Translations under genes and position numbers: made by a program
Assembly: GCA_020161835.1 (NCBI GenBank)
Contig: JAIUNL010000008.1
Location: 1-64,000 of the forward strand
Origin: Bacteroidota bacterium
GTDB lineage: Bacteria > Bacteroidota > JABWAT01
DNA: 64,000 nt
Reading direction: 5' to 3'
The notes under the pieces: generated by a model
What the model was told of the DNA's origin: nothing
Databases searched by the model: none
The model's input: only the letters and a program-made list of their open reading frames with translations
Part shown: in pieces, positions 44,822 to 52,133 of the stretch
Layout: each line of letters begins with the position of its first letter
Numbering within the stretch: the stretch's first letter is position 1

Positions 44822-44865
44822 CATTCTTAATTAATCTTGTCAACGTTATTCAGGCAATTACATTG

Positions 44866-44944
44866 CGTACAACGTACCCCGTACCTCGTACCACCTACCA
44901 TGTAAAACTTACCACCTATCACTTACCACTTACCACTTATCACC
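44866..44944. repeat. Long low-complexity TACCACTTATCACTT tract
   Basis: Starts as CGTACAACGTACCCCGTACC, then continues as ACCACCTA, CCTATCACTTACCACTTACC and ACTTATCACC. Units of about 10 bases, degenerate. It begins right after the IS target duplication. Confidence 0.7.
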
Positions 44945-45053
44945 ATTTTGATTTCGCTCACAAATCAGAATCCAACAGTTAAATTGCTATAATTAGTATT
45001 TCATTTTATTGTAAAATGTCATAATATAACACCATCAAGAGGTGGAGGGTATT

Positions 45054-46088
45054 ATGAAATCTGTGGTATTTTTCATTTTAATCTGTCTTTCAGTTGCACC
45101 TGCATCCGGAAAGATATGGCATGTCGATAGTAACCCGGGTAATTCTGCTGACTTTACAACTGTTCAGGCCGCACACGATGCAGCTTCTGCCGGCGATACC
45201 CTTTATATAATGGGTTCCGGTGTTCCGTATGGACCCCTCGTCATGACGAAACGCCTGAATCTGTTTGGTCCCGGTTTTTTCCTGGCTGAAAATCCGGAAA
45301 CTCAGGCGAATATATCAGAAGCACGGATCGGGCTTACCGATCTGAATCCGGGTTCAGAAGGTTCACTCATAACCGGACTTTATTTTTATTATTCCACACT
45401 TTTGAGTGCAAGAAGCCAAATAATATTAAACGCAAGTAATATTGTTTTCAAACGAAACAGGGTTTATGGCTTTACAACTGGCACAGCTTCTATTCAAATT
45501 AGTTCAGAAACCGGGAATGTATTTATCATTCAAAACTATATTCAGAATGATTATACCGGAAATATTTGTTATGCGGTTCAGTTACAGGGTCAGAATACCA
45601 ATATTGAAATCCGAAATAATTTTATCCAGATTTCTGATAACTCTTACGGTTATTCAATCAGTTGTCCGGCATCGTCTTCTGCTACCATTGCCAATAACTT
45701 CACTCACGGTTATTGGAGCGTCAACTATTGTGTGGTCACAAACAATATCATGGCAGGCGGGTATTATACCGGAGCAAATAACCTGATCACAAATAACCTT
45801 TGTAATTCTAATCAGCTTCCGGCGGGTTCAAATAAACAAAATATTGGTATGAATTCAACCCTTTTTGTTTCTACCGGTGGCACCGATGCTTATTATCAGC
45901 TCAAGGATGGGTCAGACGGTGACAATTACGGAACAGATGGTACTGATGTAGGTCCGTTTGGGGGCTGGGATCCATATGTGATCTCTGGGATTCCCTCCTT
46001 ACCCACTATTTATTATCTTGAAGCACCAGCTTCCGGGTCGGCTACAAACGGACTTCCTGTCCGGATCAAAGCAAAATCCAACCGGTGA
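45054..46088 (+). CDS. Secreted right-handed beta-helix protein
   Basis: 344 residues from ATG 45054, with GGAGG upstream; an ATG four codons earlier sits too close to that site. Signal peptide about 1-20 (LSVAPASGK). About 22-60 is a DUF1565/pectate-lyase-like start (VDSNPGNSADFTTVQAAHDAASAGDTLYI), then parallel beta-helix coils with repeated N-rich turns (NIVFKRNRVYG, NVFIIQNYIQND, NIEIRNNFIQI, ATIANNFT, CVVTNNIM, NLITNNL). It ends in LPVRIKAKSN with no sorting domain. No catalytic residues recognised. 23 bp upstream of the FDSDPG-repeat gene, so probably one operon. Confidence 0.75.
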   Translation: MKSVVFFILICLSVAPASGKIWHVDSNPGNSADFTTVQAAHDAASAGDTLYIMGSGVPYGPLVMTKRLNLFGPGFFLAENPETQANISEARIGLTDLNPGSEGSLITGLYFYYSTLLSARSQIILNASNIVFKRNRVYGFTTGTASIQISSETGNVFIIQNYIQNDYTGNICYAVQLQGQNTNIEIRNNFIQISDNSYGYSISCPASSSATIANNFTHGYWSVNYCVVTNNIMAGGYYTGANNLITNNLCNSNQLPAGSNKQNIGMNSTLFVSTGGTDAYYQLKDGSDGDNYGTDGTDVGPFGGWDPYVISGIPSLPTIYYLEAPASGSATNGLPVRIKAKSNR

Positions 46089-46111
46089 GATTAACCTCAG
46101 CGGAGTTAGCC

Positions 46112-48760
46112 ATGAAAAAGGGATGTATCCTTTTGCTTTTGATTTTCCCGTTTCTGGTTTCTGGCCAGAATCTTGTACGGATCGAATATTACTTTGACGC
46201 TGATCCGGGACAGGGAAATGGAATTCAGGTTTCTGTTTCCCTTGATTCTACCGCTGATCTTTCGTTTTCTGCAGAAACCTCAACCCTGGAAAACGGATTT
46301 CACCGGATATTTTTCCGGGCTCAGGATGACAGTGGCAGGTGGGGGTTACCCCAATCCAAAAGTTTTATTCTTTCAAGTCAGGATCCACTGGTAAAAAACA
46401 AAATTCAAAAACTCGAGTATTTTTTTGATTCCGATCCGGGTTATGGTCTTGGAACAACCATTTCTTTTCCGGCCGATACACTTGATAATCGTTTCCTTGT
46501 TGCAGTTCCGACTGGGTTATCTCCTGGTTTCCATCGAATTTATTTCAGGTATCAGGATGAAACCGGCGGTTGGAGTTTAGATCATTCAAGAGGATTTTTA
46601 CTTGCTGACCAAAGTCCTCTGTTTTCTGCAAAAGTGTCAGGTCTGGAGTATTATTTTGATTCTGATCCGGGGCAGGGTTCAGGAAACTGGTTACCGGTAC
46701 CTGCAGATACCTTGGTTTCCCTGAACTTATCAGTAACTCTTCCTGGACTGACCCCCGGCTTTCATGCCATTTACTTCCGCGCAAAAACAGAACTTGGTTT
46801 GTGGGGAATCCCGATAATGAAACCGCTTCTGGTTGAAAAAATTACAAGTGACTCAACTGACCGTATTGAAATTGTTGAAACCTTTTTTGATTCAGACCCC
46901 GGTTTGGGATTGGGTAAAATGATTCAGGTTTCACCGGTACAACGGTTAACTGACTCGGTTTTGGTTGATTTAAACGGGATTGAGAATGGTATTCATAATC
47001 TGGGAATCCGTGTAAAAACAAGTTCGGACTCCTGGAGTTTTACAACCCACCGAAGTTTTATAAAACAGGGAATTCAGAATGATAATCAGGGTTTAATCTC
47101 CGGTTTCGAATTTTTTGTTGACGAGGATCCCGGCTTTGGAAAGGGAAATCCGGTACCAGTTTCGCCGGCAAATAAAATTGATAAAAATGTTATTCTGGAT
47201 TTATCCGGGTTGCAAAGCGGATTTCATCTGCTTCGGTTTAGGGCATTAGATAATCTTGGGAATTGGAGTTTGTTATCTTCCCGGCCTTTATGGGTTGAGA
47301 AGGGCAAAGGAGGCCTTTCTGAGATCGAACTGGCAGAATGGAAAATCTCAAAAAAAGGATCTGTACTTACAAATGGAGTGTTAAATTCCGCAACCCTTTC
47401 TGAGTTTGCCGGCTGGGTTGCAGACTTACCCCTTACAAACGGTGAAAATGACAGCACCTATCAACTGGAACTTCAGGTAATGAATAATGCAGGCGTAAAA
47501 TCTCTGGCAATGAAGAGAGACTTTTCCATCAGGCAGTTTAACAATATTCTGATCAGTTGGAAAAATCAAGAAGCCCGTGATTCAATTGCAGCAGTTTTGA
47601 CCGCCAATAACCTTGTCTTTGATAACCTTGACCGATCAGCAGGTGATACATCCTGGGTAAACTGGAAGACTATTTTCTGGGATGAACCCGGTTCACTTAC
47701 ATCCAGCCAAAGAAATGGAATAAAACGATTTCTGGATCAGGGAAACGAACGGTCACTGATTCTTGCCGGTGAAAATGTGGTTTATTCACATGGTACAACC
47801 GGGACTATGCCAGATACTTCCTTTCTTTACAATTATCTGAGGGTTAAACCTGTTTCAAATGATATCAATGGTGAGAACCCAACTATTCCAATTTTTGGGG
47901 ATGGCATTTCACCGGGTTCAGTTTCAACTCTTACATCACTGTCACCTGATGCAATGAAACCGGTAAATGGATCGTTTGTAGCAGCGCAATATTCCGGATT
48001 AAGTTCAGTTGATACGGTAGCTGGCATTTATTTTAATGGACCAGCCAATGTTGCTGTTCTGGGATTCGGTTTTAACCAGGTTTCTGAAATGGGAATTGAA
48101 AGTTTTCTATACGGAATTCCTGATTGGCTCAATCAGATAGGCGGTACACTTCCCGTTGAAATTTCTGATTTTTCTGGATTCTGGGATGGTAAGTCCGTTC
48201 AACTCAGTTGGAAAACGAGTTCAGAAACCGCTAATGCCGGTTTTGAAATCCAGGTTAAAACAGATGCAGAAACAACTGGCGAACAAAGTTCAAATACTTC
48301 GGCAAGCTGGATTTCAGTTGGATTTGTTAAAGGTGCCGGAACGACACAATCCACCCAAAACTATGATTTCACGCATAATATTAAGGCAAAACGGGGAATT
48401 ATTACCTATCGACTCAGGCAAATTGATCTAAATGGAAGGATTTTAGACGGAGTTCCATTATTAATTGAAATTGGTGTACCAGATCAATTTATCCTCAGTC
48501 AGAATTATCCGAATCCGTTCAATAACTCAACTACCATCAATTTTCAGCTTCCGGTTAACAGACAGGTATCCCTTGAAATATACAATATTCTGGGTCAGAG
48601 GGTTAGAACTTTGGTAAACCAACCCTTGCTCGCAGATTATTATTCATTTTCCTGGGATGGGCGTGATGATTCGGGGAGAATGGCTGCATCCGGACAGTAT
48701 TTATACCGGTTATCAGCAGGGGAAAACAGAAAAGTATTGAGGATGGTCTTTCTGAAATAA
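46112..48760 (+). CDS. T9SS-exported protein with five FDSDPG repeats
   Basis: 882 residues from ATG 46112 (GGAG upstream). Signal peptide 1-18 (FPFLVSGQ). Five tandem repeats of 76-78 residues begin near 25, 102, 179, 257 and 333. Each has EYYFDSDPGxGxG at the start, a central GFHxIYFRxxD, and GxWS near the end. The acidic DxDPGxGxG loop looks like a metal-binding turn. About 495-680 is an alpha/beta domain (SWKNQEARDSIAAVLTANN, FLDQGNERSLILAGENV) resembling a Rossmann-like or GATase-like fold. An FN3-like linker (LPVEISDFSGFWDGKSVQLSW) and sorting domain (YPNPFNNSTTINF) end it. Confidence 0.8.
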   Translation: MKKGCILLLLIFPFLVSGQNLVRIEYYFDADPGQGNGIQVSVSLDSTADLSFSAETSTLENGFHRIFFRAQDDSGRWGLPQSKSFILSSQDPLVKNKIQKLEYFFDSDPGYGLGTTISFPADTLDNRFLVAVPTGLSPGFHRIYFRYQDETGGWSLDHSRGFLLADQSPLFSAKVSGLEYYFDSDPGQGSGNWLPVPADTLVSLNLSVTLPGLTPGFHAIYFRAKTELGLWGIPIMKPLLVEKITSDSTDRIEIVETFFDSDPGLGLGKMIQVSPVQRLTDSVLVDLNGIENGIHNLGIRVKTSSDSWSFTTHRSFIKQGIQNDNQGLISGFEFFVDEDPGFGKGNPVPVSPANKIDKNVILDLSGLQSGFHLLRFRALDNLGNWSLLSSRPLWVEKGKGGLSEIELAEWKISKKGSVLTNGVLNSATLSEFAGWVADLPLTNGENDSTYQLELQVMNNAGVKSLAMKRDFSIRQFNNILISWKNQEARDSIAAVLTANNLVFDNLDRSAGDTSWVNWKTIFWDEPGSLTSSQRNGIKRFLDQGNERSLILAGENVVYSHGTTGTMPDTSFLYNYLRVKPVSNDINGENPTIPIFGDGISPGSVSTLTSLSPDAMKPVNGSFVAAQYSGLSSVDTVAGIYFNGPANVAVLGFGFNQVSEMGIESFLYGIPDWLNQIGGTLPVEISDFSGFWDGKSVQLSWKTSSETANAGFEIQVKTDAETTGEQSSNTSASWISVGFVKGAGTTQSTQNYDFTHNIKAKRGIITYRLRQIDLNGRILDGVPLLIEIGVPDQFILSQNYPNPFNNSTTINFQLPVNRQVSLEIYNILGQRVRTLVNQPLLADYYSFSWDGRDDSGRMAASGQYLYRLSAGENRKVLRMVFLK

Positions 48761-48787
48761 AAGGTATTATGATTTCAGTTAAATTTT

Positions 48788-48816
48788 CCGGTCACTTCAA
48801 TTACCAAAGTGACCGG
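48788..48816 (+). terminator. Terminator of the beta-helix/FDSDPG operon
   Basis: Stem CCGGTCACTT (48788-48797) and AAGTGACCGG (48807-48816), followed by TGTTTT. It lies 28 bp past the stop codon. The stem resembles that of the terminator at 43484-43518. Confidence 0.8.
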
Positions 48817-48905
48817 TGTTTTAGAATTTATGCGTACAACGTACCACTTGTAACTTATAATCCCGAAGTGAATTCGGGATCATCGCTTCGCTCGACTTTT
48901 TCTCA

Positions 48906-48947
48906 TAAAACACGGGCACTTCGACTCCGCTCAGTGTCCGTGTTTTA
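48906..48947 (+). repeat. Stem-loop element with conserved core (copy C)
   Basis: Outer stem TAAAACACGGG/TCCGTGTTTTA (11 bp with one G-U pair) around CACTTCGACTCCGCTCAGTG, the exact reverse complement of the core in copies A and D. It ends in TTTT on the plus strand and could act as a second terminator. Confidence 0.8.
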
Positions 48948-49004
48948 CCACTTACCACTTATAACTTACCACTTGCAACTTATAACTTATAACTTGTCAC
49001 TGGT
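48947..49004. repeat. ACCACTTATAACTTACCACTT tract overlapping a gene end
   Basis: Degenerate units ACCACTT/ATAACTT/GCAACTT, period 7-10. The right end runs into the last codons (S-D-K-L-stop) of the YbjQ gene at 48987-49316. Confidence 0.65.
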
Positions 49005-49316
49005 AACAACCGCCGTTCCGCTCGCAGTTACCATCAGCATCGATCCGCCTGATCCCAACACTTCATAATCCAGATCAATCCCAACGACGGCATTGGCACC
49101 TTTTTGACTTGCTGCCATTTCAAGTTCCTGCAGTGCGATTTCACGGGCTTTGGCTAGTTCCCGTTCATAGGTTTGTGATCTGCCGCCAACAATATCAGTT
49201 ATGCTGGCAAAAAGATCTTTAAAAACATTTGCACCCATAATTGCTTCGCCAGTCACAATTCCCTTATACTCTTTAATGGTTTTTCCTTCGATTGTATTTG
49301 TTGTTGTGAGTATCAT
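48987..49316 (-). CDS. YbjQ/UPF0145 family protein
   Basis: 109 residues. Family motifs: [62 protein letters not shown] and [16 protein letters not shown], a compact dodecin-like/Pfam YbjQ fold. Cytoplasmic and oligomeric in known structures; function unsettled (sometimes called heavy-metal binding). AGGAG precedes the ATG. It is monocistronic, and its last codons and stop are formed by a low-complexity repeat tract. Confidence 0.93.
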   Translation of the reverse strand: MILTTTNTIEGKTIKEYKGIVTGEAIMGANVFKDLFASITDIVGGRSQTYERELAKAREIALQELEMAASQKGANAVVGIDLDYEVLGSGGSMLMVTASGTAVVTSDKL

Positions 49317-49495
49317 GTTGAGCTCCTTTTAGTTTTTTTAAAATCCATCAGCAGTTAAACGCTTCAGAAATGTCTTTAGTTTCAGCGAAGAATTCAATCA
49401 GGAATGAAAAAATGTTACGTTTTGAAACTGGTAAAACTTTTTTATTTGACTGCCGTAAAACCGGCTAAACAATTTTAACCAACCCTGGAGTTTTT

Positions 49496-49942
49496 ATGAA
49501 CAAATGGCTTACCATTCTCGCACTTGCCGGATTGGCTTTTTCCTGTGACTCCCCTGAAGTACCCGATTACAAAACCAAAGTAACAACTGACCGCACTGAA
49601 TATACTGTCGGTGACTCGGTTTTGGTTAATATTATGAATGATATGGATCAGGTTATCTATATTTCCATTGATGGTACTGACTCCTCTTTGGTTGATTACC
49701 AGCTCCAGCAAAAGACCGTTGAAAACTGGAAAACGGTTGTGGCCAGTCATGTGATTCCTAGTGGAAAAGTATATTCTTTGAATGCCGGAAGTAGTCTGTC
49801 ATATAAATTCGCACTACCAGTTGTTCCGGCCGGAGGTGTGAATATTTTCAGAGTTAACCACCGGATCTTCATGAATCAGGACATGACGAAATCAATTGGA
49901 AGTCAGCAGACGATCTCGAATTCTTTTTTTGTTTACGAATAA
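49496..49942 (+). CDS. Small lipoprotein of unknown function
   Basis: 148 residues; signal peptide with lipobox GLAFSC (Cys about 17). The rest is a single beta-sandwich-like domain (VTTDRTEYTVGDSVLVNIMND, DYQLQQKTVENWKTV, GSSLSYKFALPVVPAGGVNIFRV), of the kind annotated as intracellular-protease-inhibitor-like or CARDB-like; no firm family. GGAG precedes the ATG. It has its own terminator at 49962-49993. Confidence 0.7.
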   Translation: MNKWLTILALAGLAFSCDSPEVPDYKTKVTTDRTEYTVGDSVLVNIMNDMDQVIYISIDGTDSSLVDYQLQQKTVENWKTVVASHVIPSGKVYSLNAGSSLSYKFALPVVPAGGVNIFRVNHRIFMNQDMTKSIGSQQTISNSFFVYE

Positions 49943-49961
49943 ATTGTTGTTGAATGGTTGG

Positions 49962-50000
49962 AACGGCTGTCACTGAACTCATTGGCAGTCGTTTTTTTTT
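49962..50000 (+). terminator. Intrinsic terminator of the small lipoprotein gene
   Basis: Stem AACGGCTGTC (49962-49971) pairs with GGCAGTCGTT (49984-49993) with two G-U pairs in plus-strand RNA, followed by a T run. Confidence 0.8.
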
Positions 50001-50117
50001 GATTTCTTATCTACCCCAGATCAATATCCCGAATTTACTCATCCCATTCTGTTAAAGTTTTTCTTCTTCATCTGAATCTGATATATTTGTTCTTCATTTT
50101 TTACATGGAGGATAATT

Positions 50118-51752
50118 TTGTCCCGTCTATTTTTATTTACTCTGCTTTTATTCCCGCTTTTACTCTCTGCTCAGGCACCCAAGCCAAAATTGATAGTTGG
50201 AATTGTTATTGATCAGATGAGATATGATTATCTTGAAAGATTTTCTGCCGGATATGGAAAGAATGGTTTCCTCCGGTTAAAAAATGAGGGCTCGAACTTT
50301 ACCAACGGCCACTTCAATTATGTTCCTACCTATACGGCACCCGGCCATGCAACTGTTTATACGGGTACCACCCCTCACTATCACGGCATCATTTCAAATG
50401 ATTGGTACGAAGGAACAGAAGATAAAGAAATTTATGTAGTTGATGATCCAGCTTATGAAACAGTTGGAAGTTCAACAAGTGCAGGTAAAAGCTCTCCACA
50501 CAGATTAAAAACGCCAACGATTACTGATCAGTTTAAAATTGACAATCCAAATTCCCGGGTTTTTTCTGTTTCGATCAAGGATCGTGGATCAGTTTTGCCC
50601 GGTGGGTTCATGGCAAATGGTGCCTGGTGGTTTGATGGAAAATCGGGAAATTTTGTAACCTCATCTTATTATCAGAAATCTCAACCTGAATGGGCTGAAT
50701 CTTTTAATTCAAAACAGATTGCAAAATCCCTGATGGCCAAATCGTGGGAATTAAAGGCTAACTCAGACCTTTACCGTGTTCAAACCCGTGATGAAGTTCC
50801 CTGGGAATATGATATTTTCAAAGAAAAGGATACCAGTTTCCCTCATGATTTTTCAGGACTGACTGAAATCGAAAAGCTCGACAAAATTAAAACCACACCA
50901 TTTGGAAATGAAATTCTGCTTCAGTTTGCTCAATCGCTGATAACAGGTGAAAATATTGGAAAGAAACGGGATGCTGATTTTCTGGCTATTTCTTTTTCTT
51001 CACCTGATTATATTGGTCACACCTTCGGTCCAAACTCAGTTGAAGTTATGGATACCTACATCCGTCTTGACGACCAGATTTCCCGTTTACTTAAAACTCT
51101 CGATGATCAGGTTGGAAAAGGGAATTATCTTCTTTTCCTGACGGCTGATCATGCTGTCGGTGAAGCACACGGATTTCTTGAAGAAAATCATATTCCCCAT
51201 GGATATTATTCAAGAAAAGCAACAACCGATTCATTGTCTGCTTATCTGAAAACTAAATTTGGTGTTTCAGATTTGGTAATCAATATTTCTAATAATCAGG
51301 TTTTTTTGAATCATGCTGTTGCTGATCAAAACAAAATTAACTTTGAAGAATTGCAAACGGCTACCGCTTATTGGATCAGAACTCAAATGGAAATGGTAAG
51401 TGAAATTCAACTCAGAAAAAATCTGGACGGCAAATCTGCTAAAAGGGATTTGGAGAATATGATTTTAAATGGTTGGAACCCGGCCAGGTCAGGCGATGTT
51501 GCCTTTTTACTGAGACCTCACTTTCTCGAAGGAAAAACTGAAATAGGTGCTACACACGGTTCTCCTTTCAGATATGACACACACGTTCCCATTTTGTTTT
51601 ACGGATGGAATGTACCCATCCAGGAAAATAATGAACAGGTTTTTGTTGTTGATGTCGCTGCAACTGTTGCTGACCTGCTTCACATCCAGCCACCCCCGGC
51701 TTGTATTGGGCTTCCATTAATTAAGCCAAGTATAAAACAATCAGGTCACTGA
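50118..51752 (+). CDS. PafA-like alkaline phosphatase (phosphodiesterase superfamily)
   Basis: 544 residues. The start is TTG at 50118: GGAGG lies 6-7 bases upstream and the first codons begin a signal peptide (MSRLFLFTLLLFPLLLSAQ). Zinc ligand in VIDQMRYDYL (Asp32), nucleophile Thr73 in PTYTAPGHATVYTG, further ligands in SSPDYIGHTFGPNS, LTADHAVGEAHGF and GATHGSPFRYDTHVP. This matches Bacteroidota PafA/PhoV enzymes that release phosphate in the periplasm. The TGA stop lies within a palindromic repeat (51741-51772), which suggests the native C-terminus was altered slightly when the repeat arrived. Confidence 0.92.
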   Translation: MSRLFLFTLLLFPLLLSAQAPKPKLIVGIVIDQMRYDYLERFSAGYGKNGFLRLKNEGSNFTNGHFNYVPTYTAPGHATVYTGTTPHYHGIISNDWYEGTEDKEIYVVDDPAYETVGSSTSAGKSSPHRLKTPTITDQFKIDNPNSRVFSVSIKDRGSVLPGGFMANGAWWFDGKSGNFVTSSYYQKSQPEWAESFNSKQIAKSLMAKSWELKANSDLYRVQTRDEVPWEYDIFKEKDTSFPHDFSGLTEIEKLDKIKTTPFGNEILLQFAQSLITGENIGKKRDADFLAISFSSPDYIGHTFGPNSVEVMDTYIRLDDQISRLLKTLDDQVGKGNYLLFLTADHAVGEAHGFLEENHIPHGYYSRKATTDSLSAYLKTKFGVSDLVINISNNQVFLNHAVADQNKINFEELQTATAYWIRTQMEMVSEIQLRKNLDGKSAKRDLENMILNGWNPARSGDVAFLLRPHFLEGKTEIGATHGSPFRYDTHVPILFYGWNVPIQENNEQVFVVDVAATVADLLHIQPPPACIGLPLIKPSIKQSGH

Positions 51753-51772
51753 GCGGAGTCGAAGTGCCCTGA
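51741..51772. repeat. Stem-loop element with conserved core (copy D) at a gene end
   Basis: Core CACTGAGCGGAGTCGAAGTG at 51747-51766 inside a 5-bp outer stem TCAGG/CCTGA. The TGA at 51750-51752, inside the core, is the stop codon of the phosphatase gene. Confidence 0.8.
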
Positions 51773-51804
51773 AATTCAAAACTCAAAATTCAGAATTCAA
51801 AATT

Positions 51805-52116
51805 ATGATCTTTCCCTGGCAAACACTTCTTGGATTACTCATTCAACACGGACCAACCGTCGTTTCAAAAGTAAAACAGGTGATAACAGATCGCACTGAG
51901 AAAAAAGCAGGTGCTGATCAGAATGACCAGATTCACCGTCTTGAAGCAATTGTTGAGCGACTCAATAGTCGCAATGATCAGCTTCAGCAGGATGTTGAAC
52001 AAATCCGCCAGGAAAATCAGAACCTTCAAAAAATTGTGCAATGGCTTGTATTTTATGTGGTCATTGTTTCACTTGTTTTAATACTCTGGATTATTTTTAG
52101 TTTTAAAAACAGTTAA
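51805..52116 (+). CDS. Coiled-coil membrane protein
   Basis: 103 residues, family not recognised. An N-terminal amphipathic stretch (WQTLLGLLIQHGPTVVSKVKQVI), a coiled coil at about 42-75 (IHRLEAIVERLNSRNDQLQQDVEQIRQENQNLQKIV), then a C-terminal membrane helix (about 79-99, WLVFYVVIVSLVLILWIIF). 14-17 bp ahead of the acetyl-CoA synthetase gene in the same direction. No obvious ribosome binding site; the leader is a run of AAATTCAAAATTC. Confidence 0.65.
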   Translation: MIFPWQTLLGLLIQHGPTVVSKVKQVITDRTEKKAGADQNDQIHRLEAIVERLNSRNDQLQQDVEQIRQENQNLQKIVQWLVFYVVIVSLVLILWIIFSFKNS

Positions 52117-52133
52117 GTTGTTGGAGATCAGTG

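Larger units (their letters stand above)
43531..44862 (+). mobile_element. Complete IS3-family insertion sequence, 1332 bp
   Basis: Terminal inverted repeats: left TGTCCTTGCCTGAAATATGT..., and right end read inward TGTAATTGCCTGAATAACGT.... They share TGT..TTGCCTGAA and GTTGAC, so the element begins TG and ends CA, as IS3 elements do. A 3-bp direct repeat TTG flanks it (43528-43530 and 44863-44865), the expected target duplication size. It contains orfA and orfB in overlapping frames, both apparently intact. A second copy begins at the left edge of the window in inverted orientation. Confidence 0.93.

Noticed and set aside
1..44862. Composite transposon bounded by the two IS copies
   Set aside because: 43 kb is very long for one. 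The intervening genes are ordinary chromosomal genes, and the complete copy has its own TTG duplication, which fits an independent insertion.
44866..44944. Short repeats resembling a CRISPR array
   Set aside because: Units are about 10 bases and degenerate, with no constant repeat or unique spacers, and no cas genes are present.
48769..49068. Open frame of 99 codons after the FDSDPG gene
   Set aside because: It covers a terminator, a stem-loop element and a low-complexity tract, then the antisense of the YbjQ gene.
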